41,552 nt of DNA from Bacteroidales bacterium UBA6828. GTDB taxonomy: Bacteria > Bacteroidota > Bacteroidia > Bacteroidales > Paludibacteraceae. Shown here piece by piece: positions 8,079 to 16,344 of this stretch. A program made the translations under genes and the position numbers. The notes under the pieces are model-generated. The model had not been told where the DNA came from. It made no database searches and was given only the letters and a program-made list of their open reading frames with translations. Where the stretch lies: positions 3,238 to 44,789 of the forward strand of contig DKEG01000027.1 of NCBI GenBank assembly GCA_002452095.1, in the 5' to 3' direction. Position 1 is the first letter of the stretch. Every line of letters starts with the position of its first letter.

Positions 8079-8723
8079 TTAATACTGTCTTTCACCGAAG
8101 ATGGCACTGCCGATACGCACAAGAGTGCTACCCGAGGCGATGGCTTGGAGATAATCCTCGCTCATACCCATACTGAGGGTGTTCCACTCGGGGTGGGCGC
8201 GGTAGATAGCCGACAAGGCATCGAAACAGCGTTGTATCTCCGCTGTATCGTCGGTGTTGGTAGCCATACCCATAATACCCTTGACGTGCACGTTTGGCAT
8301 TTTGGAAAGCACTCCGCTATCCAACAGATTTTGCAACTCGGCAGGCGAGAAACCACTCTTGGTTTCCTCACGGGCAACGTGTACCTCAAGCAGGACGTTG
8401 ACTACCCTGTTGATACGTGCCGCCTCACGTTGGATGGTCTCCAAGAGATGAAGGCTATCCACACTATGGATGAGCCAAATGAATGGCACGATTGCCCGCA
8501 CTTTGTTGGTTTGCAAATGTCCGATCATGTGCCAGCGAATGTCATTGGGCAAGAGGTCGTGCTTCTTGACGAGTTCCTGCACATGGCTCTCGCCGAAATC
8601 GCGTTCCCCCGCCGCATACGCCTCGGCAATCATCTCCACGGGGTGGAACTTACTGACACACAGCAATGTCACGCCCGCAGGAATGTTGGCACGGACAGCA
8701 GCGATATTTTGAGCAATTGACAT
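8079..8723 (-). CDS. yggS: YggS/PROSC family pyridoxal phosphate homeostasis protein
   Basis: This 214-residue PLP-binding protein has the alanine-racemase N-terminal barrel fold. It is thought to carry and buffer pyridoxal 5'-phosphate rather than catalyse a reaction. Lys25 in LLCVSKFHP is the expected PLP Schiff-base lysine. Other family marks are GESHVQEL, WHMIGHLQTNK, a VLLEVHVA strand and the C-terminal LSMGMSEDYLQAIASGSTLVRIG phosphate loop. The length is slightly short of the 225-235 average. The DUF4494 gene lies 49 bp upstream on the same strand, a pairing I recall from other Bacteroidales, and both are probably in one transcript. Confidence 0.9.
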   Translation of the reverse strand: MSIAQNIAAVRANIPAGVTLLCVSKFHPVEMIAEAYAAGERDFGESHVQELVKKHDLLPNDIRWHMIGHLQTNKVRAIVPFIWLIHSVDSLHLLETIQREAARINRVVNVLLEVHVAREETKSGFSPAELQNLLDSGVLSKMPNVHVKGIMGMATNTDDTAEIQRCFDALSAIYRAHPEWNTLSMGMSEDYLQAIASGSTLVRIGSAIFGERQY

Positions 8724-8741
8724 AGACTATATTTATAACAC

Positions 8742-8760
8742 CGCGGGCGAGGCGCCCGCG
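8742..8760. repeat. GC-rich intergenic hairpin
   Basis: CGCGGGC (8742-8748) pairs with GCCCGCG (8754-8760) over a 5-nt loop, followed by GTCCCCG. It resembles the GC-rich hairpin cores of the family A and B elements but lacks their ends. It sits between the DUF4494 and yggS genes. Confidence 0.6.
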
Positions 8761-8772
8761 TCCCCGTGAATA

Positions 8773-9189
8773 TCAGTTTACGGCGCGATAGACCTCGAGA
8801 ATAGGTGAACGGGCGATAGAGACGATCTCACAATCGAGCGTCTCGAGGCATTTGCGGAGGTTGCCCAGTGCCACATCAATGGTGGTGGCGTGTACGAGAA
8901 TGCTGACGGCTTTGCGTTTCTCTTTGCCGTCATCTTCTACGGTAATCATCTCGACACGGGCTTTGAACCAGCGGTCGCCCTCGGGGTCTTCGATCATATC
9001 GTACAGTTGCACTTTCTTGCAACTCGGTGTTTCGCAATCGCCGAAAACAAGCGGTTTGATGTCCTCCATCAAGCGGTTCTCGACATCGGCACAGTTGAGT
9101 CCCTCGACGAGGTAGGTTTCTTTCACATTTTTCGGATTATCCTCGCCCGTCTGGCGCTGATAGTTCACTTTGATTTCGTAAAAAAGCAT
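8773..9189 (-). CDS. DUF4494 domain-containing protein
   Basis: This 138-residue soluble protein matches the Bacteroidota family DUF4494. It opens with MLFYEIKVNYQRQ, followed by KETYLVEGLNCADVENRLMEDIKPL and DRWFKARVEMITVEDD, and ends with SILEVY-type residues (ARSPILEVYRAVN). It has no signal peptide or membrane segment. Function is unknown. It is the first gene of the stretch running through yggS, so a role connected to PLP metabolism is possible but unproven. Confidence 0.75.
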   Translation of the reverse strand: MLFYEIKVNYQRQTGEDNPKNVKETYLVEGLNCADVENRLMEDIKPLVFGDCETPSCKKVQLYDMIEDPEGDRWFKARVEMITVEDDGKEKRKAVSILVHATTIDVALGNLRKCLETLDCEIVSIARSPILEVYRAVN

Positions 9190-9339
9190 ATTTCAATTAA
9201 CAATTAATAATTAACAATTAACATACAGAGCGGTTCTGCATTTTCGGTCTGTCCTCCTGACTTTTCAATTATGAATTATGAATTAAACAGGTACAACTAT
9301 GGGGTAACATCATGGAAAGAACAGGGAGTATGGCGTATT

Positions 9340-9383
9340 CTATCCTATAACTATCCTATAACTATCCTATAACAATCCTATAA
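9340..9383. repeat. 4 x 11-bp tandem repeat (CTATCCTATAA)
   Basis: Units start at 9340, 9351, 9362 and 9373; the fourth is CAATCCTATAA. The array ends 5 bp past the stop codon of the PafA-like gene, in its 3' region. AATTAACAATTAATAATTAAC-like AT repeats lie at about 9195-9222 in the same gap. Confidence 0.9.
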
Positions 9384-9387
9384 CAAA

Positions 9388-10854
9388 TCAGTAACTGATT
9401 AACCCTTTGACATCGGTGGCGGACAATTTGCCTGTAGGCATAGCCCGCAGGCTGCCTGACCACAACAAAAGCGGTGCCACAGGCTGCGAATCAATGATAT
9501 AATCAATGGTGGTGTTTTCGTTAGCCATCAGTTGCCAACCGGGTTGGAGCGTGAAATAGACATCACCGACGCAACGTTTGTTGAGCGACTGCATATAGAC
9601 GGGGTTGGTCAGCACCTCCGCCTGCGGGAAAGCGAGTTGCACGCCCTCGAAATCCATCAGGAAATTAGCCACCTGGCGCTGGATAGTCTCCAAGGAGAGG
9701 CGTTTCTGCTCGATAAGGGTGCGATTGAGGTAGATAGAGTTTCCAAAACCTCCGTCCACCCAGCGTTCATGCCCATAGATTGCCATCAGATAGGTGCTTG
9801 TAAGGGCAGCCGCCTGATCCACATTAAACTGCTGCACAGGCAGTTGCGCTGACTGCATAACCTCTTTGCTTGTACCGAGGACAGGGCGGCCGACGAGAAG
9901 AATCTCGTAGTTGTCGTGCCCGATGCGCTTGTCGAGTTGCTCCATCAGATAGCCCAGATCCTGATTGAGCCACAGGTACATATCCTCCTGTTCGGCGGAA
10001 TGGATTTGGTCAGAAACGGCCTTGGGCGTAATGGTATTGAGTTCGAGCATCAGCAAGTCGGGTGTGAGGTCGGTACCGAGTTGCTCGGTTTTCTGCAAGG
10101 CAAGTGCCAACTCGATGACCAGTGTATTTGCCACAGGCGACTGACGGAGGATATCTTTTGAGAGATAAGAGAAAGACTTTTTACGCTCGGTATCAGTTGG
10201 ATACATATACATAGGTATATCCATTCGCGGTGTCCACCAGCGTGCTGCCAATTCGCCAAAACGCCCGTTGACATTCTGCTGATCCGCCGCTGACGGCAGT
10301 CCTTCGGGATAGAAAGAGGACGTTGCCCAATGCTGTTCAACGGTGTCTATCCAGCAGCAAGCATTTGCAGCATGCCCCGCCAAAAGGACAGTAGTTTCGG
10401 GATTGATACCGATAGCATAAATCTTTGATTGTACGCCGTGCAGCATACGCATCTCGTCGGTGATGGTAGGCGAGATCAAAGCACGCGGCGAGAGTTGGAG
10501 TGATGTTCCGATGCCCTGTACCTGACTATCTTCCAACAAGATATGCGGCATGCGGTCGCGACGCGAGTAGTAGCGGTCCATAGCATAGCCGTGCTCCATA
10601 GGTGTGGTGCCGGTCATATAGGTGGCTGTAGTCTCGTTGCCACCATAGACGAGGTGGGGGAACGAAACGGACGTTTGGAATGCCTCTTCGCTAAGTGTTC
10701 GCAAACCGCCTTTTGCCCAATATGGGCGGAGCAAAGCGAGGTTCTGCTCCGTCATCCCGTCCACGACAGCCACCACTGTCAAACGGGGAGCCGCCGCAAG
10801 CAGACAAGGAAAGAGAATAGCGATTAACGTATGATATAGATGAGTCGTGCGCAT
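9388..10854 (-). CDS. PafA-like alkaline phosphatase superfamily protein, active site apparently lost
   Basis: This is a 488-residue exported protein of the alkaline phosphatase superfamily. I chose ATG 10854 because it begins a signal peptide (MRTTHLYHTLIAILFPCLLAAA). The frame is open to 10986 but that part lies inside the upstream gene. The fold signature is PafA-like: VVAVVDGM (Asp32), TYMTGTTPMEHG (79-89), SPTITDEM, LLAGHAANACCWID (157-170), then TSSFYPEGLP. Several catalytic positions look replaced. The Lys-x-Arg region reads NPE (151-153), the DxxGH region reads LNTITPKA (272-279), the ADH region reads VGRP (321-324), and the last metal His before the C-terminal strand is missing. It probably binds rather than hydrolyses phosphate esters. 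The start overlaps the Lnb-like gene by 31 bp, so it is the last gene of the rpoN operon. Confidence 0.75.
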   Translation of the reverse strand: MRTTHLYHTLIAILFPCLLAAAPRLTVVAVVDGMTEQNLALLRPYWAKGGLRTLSEEAFQTSVSFPHLVYGGNETTATYMTGTTPMEHGYAMDRYYSRRDRMPHILLEDSQVQGIGTSLQLSPRALISPTITDEMRMLHGVQSKIYAIGINPETTVLLAGHAANACCWIDTVEQHWATSSFYPEGLPSAADQQNVNGRFGELAARWWTPRMDIPMYMYPTDTERKKSFSYLSKDILRQSPVANTLVIELALALQKTEQLGTDLTPDLLMLELNTITPKAVSDQIHSAEQEDMYLWLNQDLGYLMEQLDKRIGHDNYEILLVGRPVLGTSKEVMQSAQLPVQQFNVDQAAALTSTYLMAIYGHERWVDGGFGNSIYLNRTLIEQKRLSLETIQRQVANFLMDFEGVQLAFPQAEVLTNPVYMQSLNKRCVGDVYFTLQPGWQLMANENTTIDYIIDSQPVAPLLLWSGSLRAMPTGKLSATDVKGLISY

Positions 10855-11813
10855 AGATGAATAGCAGGGATAATAAGCAGCCGCCAGCCGAACCCGACTA
10901 ACGGATGAATAGAAAAGAAAGTAAGGAAACCAACAATAAGCAGCAGGGCGAGATAGACGATGCCCATCGCAATCTCGACCCACCACGACAATTTGCCGCG
11001 ATGTCTATCCCAGATACTGATTGCAACCAATGCTATGGCCAAAATGACTATACCGAGATACCATGTAGCATACCATGGTACGGGCTGTATCTCAAAGGGG
11101 TGAATATCTTCGTCAGACACAACGGGTGTGCCGTCCGGCAAGCGGGCTTCCGACAGGAAAAACATCAGTTCTTCGGGTAGGAAAAGGCGTTGCTCGCCAT
11201 GCATCGGTTGGTCGGCACGCTTGCCGAACAGAAGATTTATACCGAAGTTTGCCCACGAGGCAGGGCGGGTGTAATGACGCAGAAAATTGCGATAAGTCTG
11301 CCCCTCTGCGCCCGTATAGGTAGAGATGATACTGTCTCCGAGTGTCCGTTTGATCAGTTGATAGGGGCGTGTGGCACAATTGTCGAACACAAAATTATAA
11401 AGATAATAGCGGTTCTGCGGCTCATAATTGACCACCAAAGCCTCGAAAAGCGACTGGCGTTGTGCTAATGTCAGATTCAGAACTTGCTCATAGACAGGGC
11501 GCCCATTGTAGGCATAGCCGAAGAAGAAGGCATTGGCAGACTCGATACCGAGTTGGTAGTAAGTTTCACCACGCATAAACTTCCAATAGAAATGGTCGGT
11601 ATTAAAATCGAATATACCATAGTTAAATACCACATCCAACTGGTTGTCAGGGTCTTGCACGCGTAGAGCGGTATGTCCGTAACGAGAATAGAGTTCACTA
11701 CCCGGAGCGCAAGTGAGCAACGAAATGCGCGACTGCTCACTCAGATACTGCCCCGCAAAGGCAGAAACAGCCAACAGAACGGCTGTCACCAACAACGAAA
11801 ACCTATTGCGCAT
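10824..11813 (-). CDS. DUF4105 (Lnb N-terminal domain) envelope protein
   Basis: This 329-residue protein has a signal peptide (residues 1-20), a periplasmic domain of the DUF4105/Lnb_N family and C-terminal membrane helices (about 248-270, 280-303 and 305-325). Candidate catalytic residues are His47 in RYGHTALRV and Cys146 in FDNCATRPY, the usual His/Cys pair of this papain-like family. From memory, the Bacteroides member Lnb has been reported as a lipoprotein N-acyltransferase. If so, this protein would finish lipoprotein maturation at the inner membrane. It overlaps the PAP2 gene by 11 bp and the PafA-like gene by 31 bp, so the genes are translationally coupled. Family assignment is firm; the enzymatic role is inferred. 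Confidence 0.75.
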   Translation of the reverse strand: MRNRFSLLVTAVLLAVSAFAGQYLSEQSRISLLTCAPGSELYSRYGHTALRVQDPDNQLDVVFNYGIFDFNTDHFYWKFMRGETYYQLGIESANAFFFGYAYNGRPVYEQVLNLTLAQRQSLFEALVVNYEPQNRYYLYNFVFDNCATRPYQLIKRTLGDSIISTYTGAEGQTYRNFLRHYTRPASWANFGINLLFGKRADQPMHGEQRLFLPEELMFFLSEARLPDGTPVVSDEDIHPFEIQPVPWYATWYLGIVILAIALVAISIWDRHRGKLSWWVEIAMGIVYLALLLIVGFLTFFSIHPLVGFGWRLLIIPAIHLCARLIYIIR

Positions 11814-12441
11814 AGCAGTAAATCAGATTAGGGAGGAACGTCATCAGCAGTCCGAGCAGCAAGCCACAAACGACCTGCAAGGAAGTGTGCGCATCAAGAT
11901 ACAGACGGGCATACATCAAGAGCAACGCCACGACAAACACACAGACTACCAACCATATAGACGGCATTATACCCGTACATAGACAGAAACTCATCACCCC
12001 GCCTATCAGTCCACCGAGACTGCTCAAATGCGCTGATATTTTCCACCAACGATTGATAATCGTAACCAAAATAAGTGCCACGGTAGCACCGACAGCGGTT
12101 AGCAAAAGGTAGGTCGGCATCTTGAGAGTACTAAAAAGGAAATAGCACCAAAAGGCAAAACAGCAGACTGTGTATATATAAGGAGTGGTACGTTGGGCGG
12201 ATTGAACGATATAAAGATCGTTCACGCTGCCTCGGCGTATGAGTAGCAGGATGGCAGTCAGCGGAATGATACAGGTCAGCAACAGCGTCCCTACAATGCT
12301 CACCCACCAATAGACGGCAGGCAATGGCAGGAACAGCACCGAGAAAGCGGCACAGAAAAACGCCATTCCGTAGGTAGGAATAAACAACGGATAGAGCAAG
12401 ATACTCACCCCTTTGGATAATATGGTCAGCAATTGTTTCAT
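11803..12441 (-). CDS. PAP2-family integral membrane phosphatase
   Basis: This is a 212-residue polytopic membrane protein with about six hydrophobic helices. It carries reduced type-2 phosphatidic acid phosphatase motifs: WKISAHLSSLGG (His of motif C2, about residues 133-144) and YARLYLDAHTSLQVVCG (Arg and His of motif C3). The N-terminal KxxxxxxRP motif is not obvious; QRTTPY (about 83-88) may stand for its end. Such proteins remove phosphate from lipid phosphates or undecaprenyl pyrophosphate on the periplasmic side. Its ATG overlaps the rpoN stop codon in an ATGA junction, and its end overlaps the Lnb-like gene by 11 bp. Confidence 0.75.
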   Translation of the reverse strand: MKQLLTILSKGVSILLYPLFIPTYGMAFFCAAFSVLFLPLPAVYWWVSIVGTLLLTCIIPLTAILLLIRRGSVNDLYIVQSAQRTTPYIYTVCCFAFWCYFLFSTLKMPTYLLLTAVGATVALILVTIINRWWKISAHLSSLGGLIGGVMSFCLCTGIMPSIWLVVCVFVVALLLMYARLYLDAHTSLQVVCGLLLGLLMTFLPNLIYCYAQ

Positions 12442-13946
12442 TGTATCACAGAGCGGCGCAAGCGAGCCACCGGAATACCGAGTTGTTCCCTGTATTTGGC
12501 TATGGTGCGACGGGCGATTTTGTAGCCGTGTTCCCCCAACATCTCCACCAGACGATCGTCGTTGAGTGGTTCTTTCTTATCCTCTTTGTCGATGATTTCC
12601 TGCAATATATGCTTAATTTCGCGCGTAGAGACTTCTTCGCCCTTGGTGTTGGTCATAGACTCGGAGAAGAAGTATTTGAGCGGATAGATGCCGAACTGGG
12701 TCTGCACATACTTGCTGTTACTTACACGCGAGATGGTACTCACATCGTAACCCGTACGGTCGGCAATATCTTGCAAAATCATCGGTTTGAGTGCAGTCTC
12801 GTCCCCCTCGATGAAGAAATCGTGCTGGAACTGCATAATTGCCGTCATCGTGCGAGTAAGCGTCTCGTTACGCTGGCGGATGGCATCGATAAACCACCGC
12901 GCAGAGTCCAGTTTGTTGCGGATAAAACGCATTGCCTCTTTTGTTTCTGCGGTCTGTTTGCCTTTGGAATACCGGTCGAGCATATTGCTGTACTCACGGC
13001 TCACGTGCAGTTCGGGGATGTCGCCTGTGTTGAGGGTCAGAATCAGTTCACCATCGCGGTTCTCGATGTAGAAATCGGGAATGATGGTGGTGCGCTGGGT
13101 ATCATATGCCGTACCCGAAAAGGCATTGGCTGGCTTCTGATTAAGGCGCAATATTTCGTTCACCGCCTCCTTGAACTGCGGTTCGCTTACACCGAGACGC
13201 TGCATCACCTTGTCGAAATGATGCCTCGAAAAAGCGTCAAAATGGTTCTCCAATATCTTGGTTGCCAGTTCGATAGCGGGTGTCTGCGGCTTGCGGTGCA
13301 ACTGAGTGAGCAGGCACTCTTGCAAATTGGCGGCTGCCACTCCGGGGGGGTCGAATTGCTTGATCTGGTTCACGATATCCGCCATCTCCTCGTCGCTGAC
13401 CGTCAGGTTCTCCTGAAAACTCAGGTCATCGACCAACTGCTCCACCGTGCGGCGCAGATAGCCGTCGTCGTCTATATTGCCGAGTACCCACTTGGCAATA
13501 TGCCGCTGGGGCTTTGTCATCTTGGTGAGATAAATTTGCGATTTCAGTTCGTCGATAAAACTAGTGCCGCCCGAAAAAGGAATGTCTCGCGTTGTCTCGT
13601 TGTCCGCCGAACCGTTGTTGGCATGGAGCATATACTCAGGTGTCTCGTCATCGTTGACATACTGGTCGTAGTTGAAGTCCTCGTTCTGCAACGGGTCTCC
13701 TCCATCCTCGTTATCACTATCTTGCTGATAATCATTCTCTTGTTCGCCATAATCCTCTGCATTGTAGTCGTCGGTAGTGGTAACCTGCTCACCTCCTTCT
13801 TCCAGCGCAGGGTTCTCCTGTAACTCTTCGTTGATACGCTGTGGCAGTTCCACGGAGGGCAACTCCAACATACGTATCACCTGTATCTGGGTAGGCGACA
13901 GTTTGGTCTGGAGTTTCTGTTGTTGGGTTAAGGAGGCTGATTGCAT
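12438..13946 (-). CDS. rpoN: RNA polymerase sigma-54 factor
   Basis: This is a 502-residue sigma-54. Region I (residues 1-50) is Gln/Leu-rich: QQQKLQTKLSPTQIQVIRML then LPQRINEELQENPALE. Region II (about 51-115) is strongly acidic. The core-binding domain (about 120-310) is followed by the DNA-binding region with an HTH (VSTISRVSNSKYVQT). The RpoN box ARRTIAKYRE spans residues 478-487. It directs transcription at -24/-12 promoters and needs an NtrC-type AAA+ activator, none of which is encoded in this window. It leads an overlapping operon of envelope genes. I see no clear TAnnTTTG promoter in the 136-bp gap upstream, so it may be read from the nusB-degT transcript. Confidence 0.96.
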   Translation of the reverse strand: MQSASLTQQQKLQTKLSPTQIQVIRMLELPSVELPQRINEELQENPALEEGGEQVTTTDDYNAEDYGEQENDYQQDSDNEDGGDPLQNEDFNYDQYVNDDETPEYMLHANNGSADNETTRDIPFSGGTSFIDELKSQIYLTKMTKPQRHIAKWVLGNIDDDGYLRRTVEQLVDDLSFQENLTVSDEEMADIVNQIKQFDPPGVAAANLQECLLTQLHRKPQTPAIELATKILENHFDAFSRHHFDKVMQRLGVSEPQFKEAVNEILRLNQKPANAFSGTAYDTQRTTIIPDFYIENRDGELILTLNTGDIPELHVSREYSNMLDRYSKGKQTAETKEAMRFIRNKLDSARWFIDAIRQRNETLTRTMTAIMQFQHDFFIEGDETALKPMILQDIADRTGYDVSTISRVSNSKYVQTQFGIYPLKYFFSESMTNTKGEEVSTREIKHILQEIIDKEDKKEPLNDDRLVEMLGEHGYKIARRTIAKYREQLGIPVARLRRSVIQ

Positions 13947-14082
13947 AGTCCGAGTTTTTATTTAACGTGAGACATAAAAGACACCTTTGCCCTTATGGGC
14001 AAGAAATCCAAATAAATTTTTACAACGCAGGTCATAGATTGCCATAAATCTTATTCGCCTTCGGCGGACAAAATATGCCTAA

Positions 14083-15213
14083 TTATTTATTCACCAACGC
14101 AAGTACGTTAGATGTGATATATTCGAGTTGTTCGTCGTCTAATTCGGTGTGCATAGGTAGCGACAGCACACAGGATGCAAGCCGCTCTGCCACAGGGAAA
14201 TCGCCTGCTTTGTAGCGCGGGTCTTGGTACGCCTTTTGCAGGTGCAACGGCACGGGATAATAGATCATTGCCGGTATGCCAGTGGCTTGCAATCCATCGC
14301 GTACCGCGTTCCTGTCCACGCCCTGCAAACGCAGTGTATATTGGTGATAGACGTGAGTGGAGTGCAGTTCATGCCCCGGAATGAGGATATGTTCGTTACC
14401 CGCAAATGCTTGGTCGTAGTACGCCGCCGCGCGTTGGCGTGAAGCGATATACTCGTCCAAATGGGGCAGTTTGGCGTCCAAGACCGCAGCCTGAATACTA
14501 TCCAAACGCGAATTGACACCTATCATATCGTGGTGGTAGCGTACGACCATACCATGATTGGCAATAGCACGCATACGGGCTGCCAGTTCGTCGTTGTCGG
14601 TAAAGATAGCACCGCCATCGCCATAGCAACCGAGATTTTTCGATGGGAAGAAACTGGTGCAACCGATATCGCCTATCGTCCCCGCCTGTTTGGTGGTGCC
14701 GTCGGCAAAGGTGTATTTTGCCCCGATAGCCTGACAAGCGTCCTCTATCACAAAGAGATGATGCTCGCGGGCAATCGTCATAATCTCCTCCATATTCGCA
14801 CATTGCCCGAACAAATGCACCGGTGCGATGGCTTTTGTGCGGGGCGTAATCGCCCTGCGGACAGCATCAGCAGGCATATTCATCGTATTCCAATCTACGT
14901 CCACTACAACAGGTGTGAGTCCAAGCAGTGCCACCACCTCGGCAGTGGCAATAAACGTGAATGTAGGAGTAATGACTTCGTCGCCCCTCTGCAAACCGAG
15001 ACCCATCAGGGCAATCTGCAAAGCATCGGTACCGTTACCCACGGTTATCACGTGCTTGGCACCGGTATAGGTCTCTAAATGTGTCTGGAAATCAGTTACT
15101 TTTTGCCCTTTGACAAACGCTGCACTATCAATCACCTCCTGTATGCCACGATCAATATCCGCCTTGATATGCTGATACTGCGTCTGCAAATCTACCATCT
15201 GTATCTTTCTCAT
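14083..15213 (-). CDS. DegT/DnrJ/EryC1/StrS sugar aminotransferase
   Basis: This is a 376-residue PLP-dependent aminotransferase that aminates a keto-sugar nucleotide for surface polysaccharide synthesis. Lys192 in SFFPSKNLGCYGDGG is the PLP lysine. GNGTDALQIAL (59-69), PVHLFGQCANM (131-141) and IEDACQAIGA (156-165) are family motifs. The whole chain resembles WbpE/WlbC-type UDP-3-keto-GlcNAcA aminotransferases, but the substrate is not certain. I chose ATG 15213 (MRKIQMVDLQ) since homologues begin near MxxxxMVDL; the frame extends to 15270. It follows ybbR at about 100 bp on the same strand, where I would expect coaE in many Bacteroidales. No other glycan genes are next to it. Confidence 0.9.
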   Translation of the reverse strand: MRKIQMVDLQTQYQHIKADIDRGIQEVIDSAAFVKGQKVTDFQTHLETYTGAKHVITVGNGTDALQIALMGLGLQRGDEVITPTFTFIATAEVVALLGLTPVVVDVDWNTMNMPADAVRRAITPRTKAIAPVHLFGQCANMEEIMTIAREHHLFVIEDACQAIGAKYTFADGTTKQAGTIGDIGCTSFFPSKNLGCYGDGGAIFTDNDELAARMRAIANHGMVVRYHHDMIGVNSRLDSIQAAVLDAKLPHLDEYIASRQRAAAYYDQAFAGNEHILIPGHELHSTHVYHQYTLRLQGVDRNAVRDGLQATGIPAMIYYPVPLHLQKAYQDPRYKAGDFPVAERLASCVLSLPMHTELDDEQLEYITSNVLALVNK

Positions 15214-15288
15214 ACGCTTCTGATTTTCAAAGGGATTAATGGATAATTCGTAGTAATTAATGTTTAACAAAAGGAGTATTAACGACTC

Positions 15289-15311
15289 ATTACACGAGAA
15301 TTAACGTTCCA
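15289..15311 (+). repeat. 23-bp dispersed motif, copy 1
   Basis: ATTACACG, AGA and ATTAACGTTCCA in sequence form a 23-bp motif found also at 16306-16328 and 28340-28362, differing only at the two or three middle bases. This copy lies 3 bp past the ybbR stop codon. Confidence 0.7.
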
Positions 15312-15314
15312 TAA

Positions 15315-16295
15315 CTATCGTTCAACTATAAATTCCACTTCATTTGGGTACGCGCGTGCGCTCAATATGTAGGGACTAGTATATTTCACCTCCACCTCCA
15401 ATGTCTCTGCGCTATCGGTTGGATACTCGCACTGCGCCACCACGTCTTCGGCATTTACATCGCCGAAACGGCTCATTCCAACCTGCACAGTAACCTCTGT
15501 TTCTTGCGGGAACAGACGCACGAACTCCCCCTCCGGTACGTTCTGTACAGAGATAGGTACTACAAACGCTTTTTCCGTAAAACGCTCGGTAACCACGGTT
15601 AGAGAGACACTATCTTTCCCAAGCCGCACACCTTTAGGTGCCAACAACGCCACACGCACCACCATGGTATCTTTCAGTTCGCTCAACGCCACTAACTCGG
15701 TGTGTATCACACGAATGGTATCAAGTAAATCTTTTCGCCCGTACACTTTCACATACTCAGGCGATAGTTTCGGTTCGCCTGTTACATAGTACTCCGTTGC
15801 CGGTTGCACACTGCCATCCCACTCAATAGGGAGTAAATGCTCCTCCTGCCTGTAATAGTTGCATACAACCTGCTCGGGTGTAACAGATTGTAACTTACTG
15901 GTACCCTGCAATATATCCGTTATGCTGCGGCGCAGTACATCGGACGAGATACGTATGGTACCCTTGTCGTCACGGATCTGATTGCTCAGGTCAATAGTCA
16001 GTTGCGGGCGTTCCTTTCGATAGGTATGCAGACGATAGCCGGCATCACGCACATCCACAAGCAGCGTGTCCGGCAAATGATTTTTCTCTATTCCCACATT
16101 ATCGGGAATACCGGTATAGGAGACTATAACGGGTATTGTGGCATTGCGTACCGATTGCAAAGCGTGTCCGTACCAAAGGGCAGTTGCCAGAAGGACAAAG
16201 AACAAGAACGTAAGTATATCGCCCCAATGCGTTTCATTCATTAGGGTGATACACCTGTCCTTTACCCGTTTCAGCACTTCCTTGCCCATACACAC
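15315..16295 (-). CDS. YbbR-like domain protein
   Basis: This 326-residue protein is anchored by one N-terminal membrane helix (residues about 25-43, ILTFLFFVLLATALWYG), with an extracytoplasmic region of repeated YbbR-like beta domains, such as IPVIVSYTGIPD and PEYVKVYGRKDLLD. YbbR proteins in Firmicutes regulate the cyclic-di-AMP synthase CdaA; in Bacteroidota the role is less clear and no cdaA is nearby. The start is ambiguous between the Met at 16295 and the one at 16289. It follows yajC by 49 bp in the nusB-yajC-ybbR order common in Bacteroidales. Confidence 0.8.
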   Translation of the reverse strand: MCMGKEVLKRVKDRCITLMNETHWGDILTFLFFVLLATALWYGHALQSVRNATIPVIVSYTGIPDNVGIEKNHLPDTLLVDVRDAGYRLHTYRKERPQLTIDLSNQIRDDKGTIRISSDVLRRSITDILQGTSKLQSVTPEQVVCNYYRQEEHLLPIEWDGSVQPATEYYVTGEPKLSPEYVKVYGRKDLLDTIRVIHTELVALSELKDTMVVRVALLAPKGVRLGKDSVSLTVVTERFTEKAFVVPISVQNVPEGEFVRLFPQETEVTVQVGMSRFGDVNAEDVVAQCEYPTDSAETLEVEVKYTSPYILSARAYPNEVEFIVER

Positions 16296-16305
16296 TAAAC
16301 GTATA

Positions 16306-16328
16306 ATTACACGTTAATTAACGTTCCA
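16306..16328 (+). repeat. 23-bp dispersed motif, copy 2
   Basis: This copy contains the 14-bp palindrome ACGTTAATTAACGT (16311-16324). It sits between yajC and ybbR, with a second TAACGTTCCACA directly after it at a 12-bp step. Confidence 0.7.
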
Positions 16329-16344
16329 CATAACGTTCCACAAC

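Noticed and set aside
7844..8176. Open frames of (Arg-Tyr/His-Ser)n on the plus strand and (Ile/Met-Ser-Arg)n on the minus strand over the 9-bp array
   Set aside because: They exist only because the 9-bp unit is a multiple of three and lacks stops. They have no promoter and no family resemblance, and they overlap the yggS and HAD genes.
10855..10986. N-terminal extension of the PafA-like protein
   Set aside because: It lies inside the Lnb-like gene and would place 44 residues before a good signal peptide.
12441..13823. 460-residue plus-strand frame opposite rpoN
   Set aside because: It is antisense to a fully recognisable sigma-54 gene, so it is a shadow frame.
13987..14002. TTGCCC/GGGCAA hairpin upstream of rpoN as a terminator or riboswitch
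   Set aside because: The stem has only 6 bp with no T-run after it on the minus strand, and no other structure supports a regulatory RNA.
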